Source of the DNA: Calliopum simillimum
Taxonomy: Eukaryota > Arthropoda > Insecta > Diptera > Lauxaniidae
Assembly: GCA_951812925.1 (NCBI GenBank)
Contig: OX638372.1
Span: 88,681,058 to 88,745,057, forward strand
DNA: 64,000 bases
Reading direction: 5' to 3'
Position 1 is the stretch's first letter, and every line of letters starts with the position of its first letter. A program made the translations under genes and the position numbers. The notes under the pieces were generated by a model, which was not told where the DNA came from, did no database searches, and saw only the letters and a program-made list of their open reading frames with translations. Positions 1 through 11,460 of this stretch are shown here, one piece after another.

Positions 1-654
1 TTAAAAAAAAAAAATAACACTTAGAATACATTTCAGTAAAAAACATAATGTAGTTTCTTTGAATATTTTGTTGAAAAATTAATTCATGATTTCCATCAAT
101 AATATTTTTGAATTGTCGAAGAAAATGAGCAAAATATATGAAAAACAATCAAAAATAAACGAAGAATTTTCAAAAATACTGATAAAAAACAAAAGTGCCC
201 TAAATAGATATACAAAAAAAATTTAGACAAAGATATTTATTTAAAACTTTACACTGAAAAGACAAGCTAAGCAAACTAAGAACCCGACTATAACAGCCTT
301 GGTCATAAAGTCTTGATCTTCGTTTTGATCTTGGTCTTGAGAAAATTTCTTAAGATTTAAAAGCTAAGTATGCAGAATTTCAGAACCTTATTTTTTAAAG
401 CAATTTGGTTTTGAAGGTGCCAAGTTCCATATTGTGAAATGATTTTATATTCAAAAGGGGCATAACACTTTTATTTACTAAAAATGATCAAGACCGAACA
501 ACAGTCTTCATTTTGATGATCATTTTGACCAAGACTAAGATCATAGAAGTCTTTGTCTTGATTTCGAAAAATTACCAAAACCAAGACTTAATATAATTTA
601 TTGCGACAACTTTTTTAAAAAGTGAATTTAAACATTTATAATAAATCAAGTATT
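1..654. other. AT-rich non-coding stretch
   Basis: No coding signal is visible. Between about 300 and 590 the sequence repeats loose variants of a 'cttgatctt / ttggtcttga' motif in both orientations, which looks like a decayed repeat. The stretch ends in an A-run that borders the family A copy. Confidence 0.5.
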
Positions 655-1306
655 TAAAAAAAAAAAATAATAAGAGTGTAACTTTTGGCCTGGCCAAAAA
701 ATAAATACCCAAAATTGCAGTATTTTGAAAATTTTGCTTATATTGGAGGTACCACGCCCTCTTGCTCGAGTTCACCCAGTTTTTGCTCAGAGCTTGCATT
801 TACAATTTTTAGTGTCTGAGTGAAATTAAGTTAAATTATCTCAAAAAACTCTTTCAGTATAGCATTTTTAAACTTTTGCTTGTATGCGAGGTGCCACGCC
901 CTCTTTTACAAATAAACCTAGTTTTTTCTCAGAGCTTGCATTTACTGTTTTTAGTGTTTTAGTGCAATTCGGTTGAATTATCTCAAATAACGCTTTTAGT
1001 ATAGCATTTTGAAACTTTTGCCTGTATGGGAAGCACCAAGCCCTCTAGTCCGAATGTGGCTAGTTTTTCCTCAGAGCTTAAGCTTACCATCTCTAGTATT
1101 TATGTGTATTTTGCTTCCGTTATCGCAAATAATGCTCCTAATATTGCGTTTTAAACATATTCTTTGTATGGGCGGTAGGCGTGTCCGTTGACCGATTTCG
1201 CTCAGTTTTAATCCCTTGAACAGAGTACCAAATTTAATTGAAAAAAATGTATTTCCACGTACAGCCCGCCTGCCAGCCAGCCAGACAGATGGACATGGCT
1301 ATATCG
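655..1306 (+). repeat. Family A dispersed element, copy 1 (3' truncated)
   Basis: Starts at an A-run, then the TTTTGGCCTGGCCAAAA hairpin (683-699), then three tandem units of about 141 bp. Each unit carries a 'gaggtgccacgccctct' core (about 745, 890, 1030). The conserved tail begins near 1146 with 'tgtatgggcggtaggcgtgtcc' and stops after 'gacatggctatatcg' near 1305, so the distal tail is missing. Family C sequence follows directly. Copy identity rests on direct comparison with 56410-57205 and 31920-32592. It encodes no recognisable protein. Confidence 0.85.
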
Positions 1307-1890
1307 AAAAAAGTATTTCTAAATATTTTACTATGAAATTATAACATAAAGTGTTAAAAAGTCATTCTCCCTGCTGTCCCTAGCCGGTTCTTGGTGCATT
1401 TATTTTGCCTGTTTTGCATACTACGTTATTTTCTTAAAAAAAACTTACACGACATTGTCTGTACATATATACATATATGTATTAGAGTAACTGTTTTTCT
1501 ATATTAACTCTTCGAAAAAAATTTTTTATATTGAGTTGACATAGGTCCCTCATTTTAGGCTTTCTTCGCTCAGTTTTTCTTAATGTAGTTGTAAATTCTT
1601 AAGATATTGAAAAATAAGAGAACTGAAAGTGAGGAAAAAGAGGAGATTCAGTTGTTTTTCAGCTCCGTCATCTTAAATTTTTCGAAAGTGAGTGTAAGTT
1701 TTTTATATTACTATACATATTCTTTTTTCATTATATAACTTAAACTTTTTACAATTAGAGTGGGTATCCACCAGTTTTAACTTTTTTATAAATACCTAAT
1801 TGCCGTTTTCGTTGTAATATTACTGTTTTTGCAACATTTTGTCATTCTCCCGTATAGCAATTCTCCCGTCAGTGTTGTTCATTTATGCTG
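1307..1890 (-). repeat. Family C dispersed repeat, copy 1
   Basis: The reverse complement of this stretch matches 57640-58380 and more weakly 29385-30030. Shared segments include the 'cattctccctgctgtccctagccg' and 'gcaacattttgtcattctcccg' blocks, the 'gtgggtatccaccagtt' block, and the internal 'gaactgaaagtgagg' region. No open frame is conserved between the copies. Superfamily unknown. Confidence 0.7.
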
Positions 1891-3025
1891 ATATTTTTAA
1901 AGGTTCCAGAAATTAAGGTCGTCATATTCTGTATCTTTAAATAGTATAAAAATAAAAAAAATAGGTGGGGTTGGTACTTTTTTGCAAATTCACCCATATA
2001 TTCAATAGTATTAAACACTAAAAGTTTCAACAAAGCCTAAAAGAGTTGAAAGAGCATATTCTAAACATTTTATAGCACGTTATAGAACTCGAAAGTAGTT
2101 TTTGGTGTCCAAGCTGAAATGTGAAAACTGTACCGTAGCTTGCATAAGTATAATAACATACAATTGACAGTTCGAAGGTCAACTGGAATATAGTACACAC
2201 AACCAATACACTTAGTCATTCAAAAGTGTTTCCAAAAATTCCTTAAAAATAGCCTACCCAAATAATGCATTTTCTATTCCCATGCGAATACCCTTGCTGG
2301 TGCTGCTGTTGCCTTACAATTCACATCAATTCATTATTGACTGTCCATGACTGCAAAAGTCAAATTGTCAATTTTCTACTATATCAATACTTATATTGCA
2401 GCATTGAGCATTGAGTTGATACTCACGTTCGCAGCAGTTGGTTTACTTCCCCTTGGCCATCGTCATCGCCATCGCCTTCACTTGCACTTAGCTTAATTAA
2501 CTGGCGTGCAGCACCACTCACACACTTCACTTTCATACGAAACTTAATTACTGCTGAGCTACTGTCAAATTGTGGGTTGGTTATGTGACATGTGAAATGA
2601 AGAAAAATGAAAATCGAAAAAATGTGAAAATGAAATGAAATGAAATGTGAAAAAATGAGAATTCAACCCATTCAATTGCTCAAGCGATGACACACTTAAT
2701 TAACCACTTTTTACTCAAATGAAGAATTTACACTGAGTGTAGTTGTCTGTCGCATTACATGTCCAATACAGCGCAACGCACCGCACAAATTATGACGTTG
2801 TCTTGTCTTCATAAGAACGAAAACGAAAAGTCACATGAAAGTGAAATTATGAAATTAGCGACGCGTCGTTTAATATCTATGACATAATGAAAAATTTGTC
2901 ATCATCATCATCATGTTAGTGGTGATAAATAGTTTGGAATTGACTTTTTTGCAAGAATCTGATTTGACAATGAAGTTGTGACAAAAAGGCGGGTATTTAG
3001 TGTTGTATAGTGTTTAGGAAAAGTC
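1891..3025. other. Apparently single-copy non-coding stretch
   Basis: No similarity to other parts of the window was noticed. It holds a low-complexity 'gaaatgaaatg' tract (about 2590-2660) and a short CAT run near 2900. Composition is less extreme than in the flanking repeats, so it may be host intergenic or intronic DNA. No splice-bounded open frame is convincing. Confidence 0.45.
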
Positions 3026-3200
3026 GCAGTATATTGAAAAATTTTCAAAATGCTATACTGAAAGCAAAAACTAAGAAAATTTGGACTAGTAGACGTGGCA
3101 CCTCCTACTCGAACCAAATTTCACTCAGACATTAAAAACAGTAAGAGCAAGCTCTGAGCAAAAATTATACGAACTCGAAAAAGAGGGCAAAAGCAAAATT
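3026..3200 (-). repeat. Family A fragment
   Basis: Contains the minus-strand unit signature 'tcaaaatgctatactgaaagc', a degraded 'gtggcacctcc' core and 'agagcaagctctgagcaaaaa'. Only about one tandem unit survives, and neither the hairpin nor the tail is present. Confidence 0.7.
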
Positions 3201-3520
3201 TACATAATTCGTTATTTGCCGTCATTTGGCTTTCTAATTATTTTCCCGAAAAAACTTTTGGATGTAAGCACTTTTTTTTTTAAACAGGATAGGACAGTCG
3301 CAGTATTGCCAACTTTTAAATTTGAAAACACACCAAATCCGGCAAAAAAACGCGATTTTTCCCAAAAAAAGGACTAAATTCTAATTTGCAAAAAAAAAAA
3401 AATTAAAAAAAAAACGAAAAAGTTTCGTACGTGTACAGACAAGTTTAGTAATTTTTAATAAAAACATTTTAATTATGAATCAATTCTTTTATAAAAAGAC
3501 TTTTTAATAAATAATTATTA
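3201..3520. other. A-rich non-coding stretch
   Basis: Poly-A rich sequence between a family A fragment and a family D copy. Nothing codable or repeated elsewhere was recognised. It ends in the TA that abuts the family D terminus. Confidence 0.4.
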
Positions 3521-4017
3521 GGGTTAGGGAGGGAAATATGGACCACCAATCTTTCTTTTTTTAATAAAACTCAAAAAACATAAAACAAAATAATTACATT
3601 TATGTCATTCGTTAAAGGAAATAATTCACATTTCTTTTGATTCACTTTTAGATAAATATCTCATCAGGATAAAGCAATAAAGTTAAAAAACTGAAAATAT
3701 TCAAAATGAAGATGAAAAAGTGTAGTGTTATGTGGACTTTACAGTCCATATTGGCCCACATGTTTATTTGGTACAGAAGTTGCATATAAAAATGTCACTT
3801 CCACATCCGGCACATTTTTCATGACTCCAAGTACGTCAGATTACACATTCAAACCAAAATTCGCCATGGTGATCGTCTGAGTAAAAGGTTTTATATTATA
3901 TGCATTTTTCATCTTCTATTCATTTGTAGTTTACAAATTACAAATAATGAAAATCAGACTCGTCATGAAAACTGCCACTAGATTCTCCATCTAAAGTAGA
4001 TGATAAATACATTTGTT
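3521..4017 (+). mobile_element. Family D element, copy 1 (interrupted/truncated)
   Basis: Begins right after TA (3519-3520) with GGGTTAGGGAGGGAAATATG and stays alignable with 33690-34140 throughout. Shared blocks include 'gataaatatctcatcaggataaag', 'gttgcatataaaaatgtcac' and 'atgcatttttcatcttc'. It breaks off near 4017, where a palindromic element begins. The TA-flanked inverted termini of the complete copy suggest a Tc1/mariner-like non-autonomous element; that is an inference. No transposase is visible. Confidence 0.75.
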
Positions 4018-4330
4018 TTTCGCGCAGGGTACCTTTTTTGGCCTGTGCACAGGACTACAAAAAAAAAAATTCCCTGCGCGAACGATCAGACCACCTGTAC
4101 TTTATGTTTTCGGGGTCGCTGAGTCCGAATATGGTGTCAGAATAGCGGAGTTGGTTCGAGTTTTTTTTCACAAATTAGAAATAATGCTGAAAAAATCTCA
4201 AATTTTTCAGCATAATTGTTGATTTCTGAAAAACGGCGAACCAACTTCGCTATTCTGACACCATATTCGGATTCAGCAACCCCGAAAACATAAAGTTCAG
4301 GTGGTCTAATCTTTCGCGCAGGGTACTTTT
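4018..4330. mobile_element. Near-perfect palindromic foldback MITE
   Basis: 4069-4328 folds on itself around about 4200. The left arm 'ccctgcgcgaacgatcagaccacct' is matched in reverse complement by 'aggtggtctaatctttcgcgcaggg', and the inner parts 'gtccgaatatggtgtcagaatagcg' and 'aataatgctgaaaaa' pair too. A further solo terminus 'cgcgcagggtacc' sits at 4021-4033, making a second small hairpin with 4069-4079. It lies exactly between family D copy 1 and family A copy 2. Confidence 0.8.
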
Positions 4331-4473
4331 TATATCCTGCACCCAGGGTATATTCACTTTGTCCTTCCGTTTGCAACGCAGAGAAGGAGGCGTGGCAGAA
4401 TAAAAAAGTATATATATTCTTGATCAGCGTCACCTCCTGAGTCGATATAGCCATGTCTATCTGTCTGGCTGGG

Positions 4474-4507
<34 letters not shown>

Positions 4508-5261
4508 TGTGTTGAAATACACTTTTTGGGAAAACTGAGGAAGATAATTCAATGAAATTTGGTACACTACCTCCGTCGTCAAAGATAGCTCGGGGGATTG
4601 AAAATGAGCAAAATCGGTCAACGGACACGCCTACCGCCCATACAAAAAATATATTCAAAATGCAATTTTAGGAGTATTTTTCACGACAATGCAACCAAAA
4701 TACGCATAAATACTAAGAGCAAGCTCTGAGAATTAACTAAATGAATTCGGACAAGAGGGCGTGGCACCTCCCATATAAGCAAAAGCTTCAAAACGCTATA
4801 CTGAAAGCGTTTTTTGAGATATTCGAACTAAATTCGACTCAGACACTAAAAATCATAAATGAAAGCTCTCAACAAAAATTTGGTGAAATCGGACAAGGGG
4901 GCGTGGCACCTCCCATATAAGCAAAAGTTTCAAAATGCTATACTGAAAGAGTTTTTTGAGATAATCCAACCAAACTTCACTCAAATACTAAAGACTATAA
5001 ATGCGCGCCCTAAACTAAAACTAGACGAACTCGGACAAGAGGGCGTGGCACCTCCTATATAAGGAAAAGCTTCAAAACGCTATACTGAAAACGTTTTTCA
5101 TTCAGACACTAAAAGCTATAAATCCAAGCTCTGGACAAAAACTGGGTGAACTCGGACAAGAGAGCGTAGTACCTGCCATATGAGCAAAATTTTAAAAATA
5201 CTGCAGTGCAGGGTACTTAATGTTTGGCCAGGCCAAATTTTACACCCCTACGAGTTTTTTT
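4330..5261 (-). repeat. Family A dispersed element, copy 2
   Basis: Minus-strand copy with tail, four tandem units and hairpin. The tail contains 'gatatagccatgtc' and 'ttcttgatcagcgtcacctcctgag'. The unit cores 'gggcgtggcacctcc(c/t)atataag' lie near 4760, 4900 and 5040, with a decayed one near 5160. The hairpin TTTGGCCAGGCCAAA is at 5223-5237 and a T-run marks the outer end. A CTGG simple repeat (4467-4507) has expanded where other copies have only two or three CCAG repeats. The minus-strand open frame 4137-4658 runs through the tail. Confidence 0.85.
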
Positions 5262-6183
5262 GTGGGCTTGTGTTATTGTAGTTATTTGAATTTCAAAATT
5301 CCATTTAATTTTGTATATTTTTACAATTTATACAAAAATGATAAACATTTTTCCACCAGCACTGACAGTGAATTTAGTGGTTTTTTTGCTTTTCGAATTG
5401 AAGAGTGCGCAGTTTTCCAAGGAAATTTAATAGCGAGCAGAAGATGCAAAGCAAAGATTTGCTCTGTTCATGAAAGACAAATAAATTAATGCTGAGTTGT
5501 GAGTAAAATTAACTGAAAATTTGTTGTTATTTATCTTATTATCGATAATTTTGCCACTGCTGCTGACCCATTGTTGTCGTCGTCGTTACTGATGATGATA
5601 ATAATGATACGAGCGTATATCCTTTTTGTATATAGCGCTGCTTCTTAAGCTCTCAACCTCCTTTTTGTTTATTTTTACTTTTCCATAGCGCACGTGTACA
5701 TATTTAGCTATTTAACTATGTTGTCCATATTGTGTCCATTTGTATGGCAATCTATCGTTTGTTCCATTTTTTTTTTTGTTGTTTGTTGTTTCAATATTTC
5801 TTGGAAAAACTTTGGCGTAGAGAGAACTTCTTTCATAATTTATCAGATTTTTTAATGGAATTATTATTTATTCAGCAGCTGCGACACGAAAAAATGTTGT
5901 TAACACGATACGTGCTTGCAGGATGAAAAGCGCTTTGTGTCCAGTCAGTCGGCAGCAAAAGTTATACGTTGATTTTTTTATTTTTTTTTTTGTGGTATAG
6001 TGGAGCAAAGAAACTTAATACGTTGCGTTACGTCAAAATTACCATAAATTTTGTAATATCAATATGTTTAAATATCGATAAATTTAATTGAAGGTAATGT
6101 ATCAGTATTGAAAAAATTCAAGGGGAACAAAAATCGAAAAGTAGTGGTAACAGTAGTAGTACAAATACATTTATTTAAAGATG
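5262..6183. other. Apparently single-copy non-coding stretch
   Basis: No repeat-family similarity was noticed. Short open frames here show no recognisable motif. There is a GAT-rich microsatellite-like run near 5590-5610. Possibly host intergenic or intronic DNA. Confidence 0.4.
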
Positions 6184-6510
6184 TTCCATAATTCACGCAA
6201 GATTTGAGTTGATTAGATAACACATTTTTTTTTCAACTGTGTTCTTTTGTTTTATTGAAGAACAAAGAACAAAGCTTTAAATTATGTTCGAAATATTTAA
6301 ACGGACAAATAATCTCAACGGTTTAGCTGGCACATACGAACAGGATCATTTTGCAGAAATGTGCGGACTTTCATTTATGTAGCGCTGTATCTCTTTATTT
6401 AATAAATTTTAGCCCTAAACTGTAAGCTTATAAACTGTTTTCTACTTGTGATTGACAATACTCTACCGCATAAATGGCGATAAATTCAAATCATGCGTGA
6501 ATTATGGGAC
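6184..6510. mobile_element. Short inverted-repeat element (MITE-like)
   Basis: 6184-6213 ('ccataattcacgcaagattt' core) is matched in reverse complement by 6481-6510 ('aaatcatgcgtgaattatgg'), separated by about 270 bp of AT-rich spacer without coding potential. I could not fix outer termini or a target duplication, so the true element may extend further. Confidence 0.5.
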
Positions 6511-7014
6511 ACCCGTTTTAAGTAATCAAATTTAGTGCACGTCCCACTGTATACGTATGACAATATAAGTTAACAACGACAAACTGTGTTACTAGTCCTC
6601 GTCCAATGTGTTACGCATGCATACACACATGCTAACAGTGCACGCAAACACAAACACACACACACATTTACGCAAATCTCTTGACATATACATATGTACT
6701 TTGTAAAATCGCACGCAGCAGCAGCACTCATTGTGTTAAATGCGTTCACATTTAATATTATAAAGGATACAAAAAACACAAATTGTCTACAAAATGTGTT
6801 CAAAAACAAAAAAAAGACAGAAAAAAATATTTAAGGACAAAATCATCATCAAACAATTGCAGCTTCATTTTTTAGGATCCTTACAAAATAAAAGCATTGA
6901 CAATGACATGAAATAAATGACAAGACGGTACTCATGCTTGTGTAACACGTGTCATTGTTGTATTATTGTACAACGTACATATTTGACTGAAATACCGGAA
7001 AAAACTAAACAAAA
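6511..7014. other. Non-coding stretch with a CA microsatellite
   Basis: Contains an ACACAC-type simple repeat at about 6630-6667. The minus-strand frame over it (6570-6809) is Cys/Val-rich because of the CA/TG repeat and is not a gene. Nothing else was recognised. Confidence 0.45.
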
Positions 7015-7326
7015 ACTATCATTGGGCAGGCTTTCATAGTTGAAAAAAAAATACAGGTTTTTGGCAGGAATGATAATTTTTGAAAAAAAAAAAAAATAAA
7101 TTTTTCGCCGAAAGCCTATCCTTTATAGGTTTTCATAGTTTAAAAAACAACATTTTTGATTGCTCTTTTTGGAGCGAATAACCGGAAAAAGTTACAGAAA
7201 TAAATATAAAGCAGGATTTTTGGCAGGAATGACAGTATTTTAAACTGAACAAGAAACTATCCTTTGACATGTTTTCATAATAAAAAAAAAGGAATTTTTT
7301 AATAAAAAAATAAAGAAACACTTATC
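7015..7326 (+). repeat. Degenerate tandem repeat, unit about 110 bp
   Basis: Three diverged units share 'actatc.ttg..aggttttcatag', an A-run, and 'ggatttttggcaggaatgaca'. Copies begin near 7015, 7115 and 7250. The array abuts the inverted-repeat element at 7327. Confidence 0.6.
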
Positions 7327-8764
7327 TATATATGGGTAGTTCTTTTTCTGCCCATTTCAGTTTTGAAAAAAAAAAAAAAATGTTCAAGCATATGAAAAAA
7401 TCGGAAATTTTCTCATTTTTTTGATGCCGTCTGGCCTTTTTCGAAAAAATAGCTTTCTAACCTCAAAAAAGTGTTTGAAGAGAAAGTGCTTCTAAAAAAA
7501 AAAGATAAAAATCGCCGAAAAATGTGTTATGCTGCTAGGAAATCTCACCAACCGACTTTCTGGGCGGGTTTTTGGGATCTCTGAAGAAGAAACTGTCGTC
7601 AGACTATAAATTCAAAATGGCGGATCCAAGATGGCGGACAGTGTGACATCAAAAAATCAATTTCTATTGATGGATTATCGCAAAATACGAGATTTGGGGT
7701 TTTTTGAGGTTGTTTATTACGATTATCGATTTCGATGTTAAATTGAATTGTTAAACGGAATTGGTGCCACCTTCAAAAAAGCAGCATACAAGGCAAGCCT
7801 TACAGCAAAACCATCTGAAGCAATATTAACTCCACAAGCATTATTCAATTGGGCAAAAAAAACATTTTAACAACATATCTATTATCTACTTTGATAAAGT
7901 ATTTCATGAAAAAATGAGACGAAAGCTAAACCAAAGATTCTTAAATTGCCAAAGTGTACCTGAAATTTCCAAAAATCATGGTTTTGTAGTTCAGAAAGAT
8001 GGAAGTCTTATAATCAAAAAATTTTCTAATGACATGAAAAAAAATGCAAACCACTGGTCACCAAAATAGAGTGAAAAATAATTTAATAAAAACTTAAAGA
8101 TTTACATTGTGAAAATGATTACTGTGATTAACCGTAAACCTTGCCTTCTTACATTCAACATAGAATAGAATAGAATAGAATAGAAGGAGGTCGGTTAGTG
8201 AGATTTCCTTCAATTATTCCACTTTTTTTTTAGCGATTTTTGACTTTTTAGTTTTTTTTTTAACTTACTCTTTTAACACATGTTTTGCGGTTAGAAAACC
8301 ATTGTTTTTTCGAAACGGTGAGACAGTATCGGAAAATTTAACATCGAAATCGATAATCGCAATTAGCAAACAAAAAAAAAAAACCAAATCTCGTAGTTTG
8401 TGATAATCCATCAATAGAAATTGATTTTTTGATGTCACACTGTCTGCCATCTTGGATCCGCCATTTTGAATTTATAGTCTGACAACAGTTTCTTCTTCAG
8501 ATATCTCAAAAACCAGCCCAGAAAATTGGTTGGTGAGATTTCCTACCAACATAACACATTTTTCTGCGATTTTTATCTTTTTTTAGTAGCACTTTCTCTT
8601 CAAACACGTTTTTTGAGGTTAGGAAGCTATTTTTTGGAAAAAGGCCAGACGGCATCAAAAAATTGAGAAAATTTCCGATTTTTTCATATGCTTGAACATT
8701 TTTTTTTTTCAAAATTGCAATGGGCAGGGGGGTGGCCTTTTTGAAAAAGAACTACCCATATATA
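7327..8764. mobile_element. Foldback element with arms over 400 bp
   Basis: Left arm 7327-7745 is matched in reverse complement by right arm 8340-8764. Outer ends are TATATATGGGTAGTTCTTTTT on the left and its complement on the right. The right side also holds a second diverged copy of an arm segment (8194-8340 resembles 8527-8672), so the arms are partly modular. The core carries short coding-like stretches (7760-8069). Taking TGGGTAGTTC as the terminus, the flanking TATATA could be a target duplication, but it is self-complementary and therefore ambiguous. Confidence 0.8.
7760..8069 (+). pseudogene. Decayed coding remnant inside foldback element
   Basis: Two short open stretches in adjacent frames join across one apparent frameshift near 7866. 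The first contains 'AKPSEAILTPQALFNWAKK'. The second ends at TAG 8067-8069 and contains 'IYFDKVFHEKMRRKLNQRF' and 'VPEISKNHGFVVQKDG'. The mix of charged and hydrophobic residues looks protein-like rather than random AT-rich translation. I do not recognise the family. Its position between foldback arms suggests a remnant of the element's own protein. It could also be chance. Confidence 0.3.
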
Positions 8765-8883
8765 AAAATGAAATGGTGTCCGTATGTAGCTGATGGACTC
8801 GGAAACTACACTGCGGATTTAAATAATTTTTTTTTTAAATTGTTTGTTATGGTCTGTAAAAGGTTATTACGGGGGTGAGATGA
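8765..8883 (+). other. Possible Helitron-like terminal region
   Basis: The text 'tatataaaaatgaaatggtgtccg' followed by 'ggactcggaaactac' resembles, from memory, terminal regions of insect Helitrons (TCTATATATATAAAAATGAA... with 'aaaactactgg'). A 'TCTATATA' lies at 7325-7332, on the other side of the foldback element. This is an inference from recall only; no helicase is visible. Confidence 0.25.
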
Positions 8884-11460
8884 ACCTTTGGATGCTCCCA
8901 TATTTGAAAATGTATAGCTCCTCGGTTTTTTAACCAATTTCAATGAAATTTTCAAGGTTTCTGTAGAAAAGTTTGAGCTTTTGAAAAAAAAAAAAAAATA
9001 ATTACACTGGAAAAAAATTTAGTTTTGGTCGAAAAAACCTGTTTCCGTTTTCAAAGCCATTTTGGGGCTTGGAGCACCCTTTTTATTTTCTTAAAAATAT
9101 TTTTATTTAAAAGCAAATTTTATTACAATTATTTTCCAGCCCTCAAAATTGTGGTATGTTTTACGGTTATCAAGTTATGAATTTTTGAAGTTATATAATG
9201 TTGTGTTTATCATGAGTCGGTGGTGGGCGTGCGCTACCATGCAGGGCTACCACCGTCCGAACGGTATTTTTTTCAGTGAACCTTAGTGAAATTTTTTATA
9301 GAATTTTTTATGGAAGATTTTAACCCATTATATCCAAGTTTTTGGATAAAGGGGCCAAAATACCCATAAATACGCGATATAATGGGTTAACCCATCTTTG
9401 CTCGCACCAAGAATTCGTGAACGGATTTCGATGAAACTTAATATAATGCCTTAAAATAGTCTAATTAAGATATATTTAAAGTTTCGTCAAAATGGTATTC
9501 GTAGTTTTCGAGTTATGAAATGGTAATTTCACTTACCAGTTGGCTCATATGTATAGAAATTTCGTCTAACTGATAAGTTTAAAACTTAATATATTTTTAT
9601 TGGAAATGTAGACTTTTGTTTAGAATAAAATGGCATAAAAGTGGAAACTAAACACAAAGAGAGGATATAGGGTGGTTTCAAAGGGGTCCTCCCCCCGAAA
9701 TTTGTAATTGTCTTGCAAAAAGACGTATGAGTAACGTTTATTTCCTCATAGGTGCACAAGAATAACAAAGCTTGTTGACCCCCTCTGAATAAAAAAACTG
9801 TGGTGTCTGTTTTTATTCTCCTGTAAATCCTAGGAGGAGTATAGGACCGATTCTTACATTTTCTTATCCAGCCTCCTTTTCCAGGTGGTTCTCGGTCTAC
9901 CAAAATTTTGTCGAACAATATTGATTCCAATTATAGGAAAATCATTCCTAAGTTTGCATGTTTCCTTCACCAACAAATCCGATGTGCATGCTGCCGGGGC
10001 AGTTGGATCAACCAAATTCTTGGTACCACTTGGAGAATTTGTTTCCATCGTTTTTTGATCCATGCTTCATTAGTATAATTTGCTCAGCAACGCCCCTTGC
10101 AGTAAGAGCTGCAGATAATAGTGGCAAAATTCACTATGGAGTATTCGTATGGCAAATACCACATTCGATTTGCCGCTTCGGATAGAGAAGTTATTTATTA
10201 ACCAGACTCAGTATGTTGATCGATCGATTGTAGACGTTAATTTTTATAAGTTTTCCTTCTTTACCATATCTTTTTGCAATAGCAAATGGCTCAACTACAC
10301 CACTTCTAGTGAGTCCTGTTACATTGTTTTTCCAGTGTAAGGGTAATAGTTGATTTGTGTGGTCGAACTGAGAATTTTGCAATGTTTCTGGCAAGTTAGC
10401 ACAAAAAATTGACATTGCTGCGAATGGTGCCAAAAACATACAAAGCATAGAATTGTATCGGTGTCTTTCCAGCTAGTAATGATAGCGAATTTTGACTTAC
10501 TGGAAATAGAATATGAAGCCACTTACCTCTTACAAAACATACACAATGACAAAAATATCGACCTAGAGGTGCATAAAATTAATTTCAGTATAAAAATATG
10601 TAAGCAAAACCATTTTTGTAGTAAATACTGAACGAATTACTGAGTTAATTGTCAAAACCTCATAAAATGGAGTCAAACGAAACTTACGAAAAGAGATAAC
10701 ATATTGGCCCGCTGGTAAGTGAAATTACCACCTAAATTTTCAACTCTATAAATCATACAAGGTGACTTATGGGTGATCCCACTAATACACATATGAAAGA
10801 TTGCACCAAACGCTTTCTGAATAACATATAAAATAATAAAAATTATTTTTAAATACATTTTTGTTTTTTTATTAAAAATTATATGATTTTTAGTCCTTCA
10901 GGAAAACTCATCTGACAGGTGAGAGGAGGGTGCAAGAAATATTTCCTTCAATTTGTTTTTAGTAAATAGTCCATTTATCATGATAATTTTATAATATAAA
11001 AAATGTATCCCATATATGAGCCCATGCGCCAAATTGGAGAGCTGGTAAGTGAAATCACCGGTTGGGCAAAAATGGGTTAATATGTTCCAAAAGGTTAACA
11101 TGAAATCAAGCAATGAACAATTTTCTACAGCATCTTAACACATTATATCGCGTTTTCATGGGTCTTTTGACCCCTTTATACAAAAACTTGGTTATAATGG
11201 GTCAAAATATTCCATAAAAAATAATATGAAAAATTTCACTAAGGTTCACTGAAAAAAATACCGTTCGGACGGTGGTAGCCCTGCACGGTAGCGCACGCCC
11301 ACCAACGACCCACCACTCGACCAAAACTAAATTTTTTTTCCAGTGTTATTATTTTTTTTTCAAAAGCTCATACTTTTCTACAGAAACCCTGAAAATTTAA
11401 TTAAAATTGGTTGAAAAGCCGAGGAGCTATACATTTTCAAATATGGGAGTATCCAAAGGT
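8884..11460. mobile_element. Large inverted-repeat element (about 2.6 kb)
   Basis: Left arm 8884-9391 pairs with right arm 11138-11460. Matching blocks include 'aaatgtatagctcctcgg', 'ctgtagaaaagt.tgagcttttg', 'ggtagcgcacgcccacca' and 'ccgttcggacggtggtagccctgca'. The arms include a nested palindrome of 'ttaacccattatat'. Motifs 'ggtaagtgaaatyacc' recur at about 9535 (inverted), 10710 and 11045. The core has only broken minus-strand frames. Superfamily unknown. Confidence 0.75.
9586..10522 (-). pseudogene. Possible broken coding region in inverted-repeat element
   Basis: Minus-strand open stretches at 10319-10522, 10191-10448, 9854-10063 and 9586-9930 overlap in shifting frames. Together they cover most of the core between the two arms. 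Segments such as 'LTRSGVVEPFAIAKRYGKEG' and 'IVRQNFGRPRTTWKRRL' look protein-like, with basic patches that would suit a DNA-binding protein. No catalytic motif of a known transposase family was found. The arrangement suggests a frameshifted element-encoded gene, but accidental openness of AT-rich sequence is not excluded. Confidence 0.2.

Noticed and set aside
2881..2920. Trinucleotide CAT run as a notable microsatellite
   Set aside because: Only about five repeats, which is common in AT-rich DNA.
4137..4658. 173-codon minus-strand frame as a host gene
   Set aside because: It spans the palindrome at 4018-4330 and the family A tail, and its counterpart is open in other family A copies. It is a repeat-derived frame and is discussed as such.
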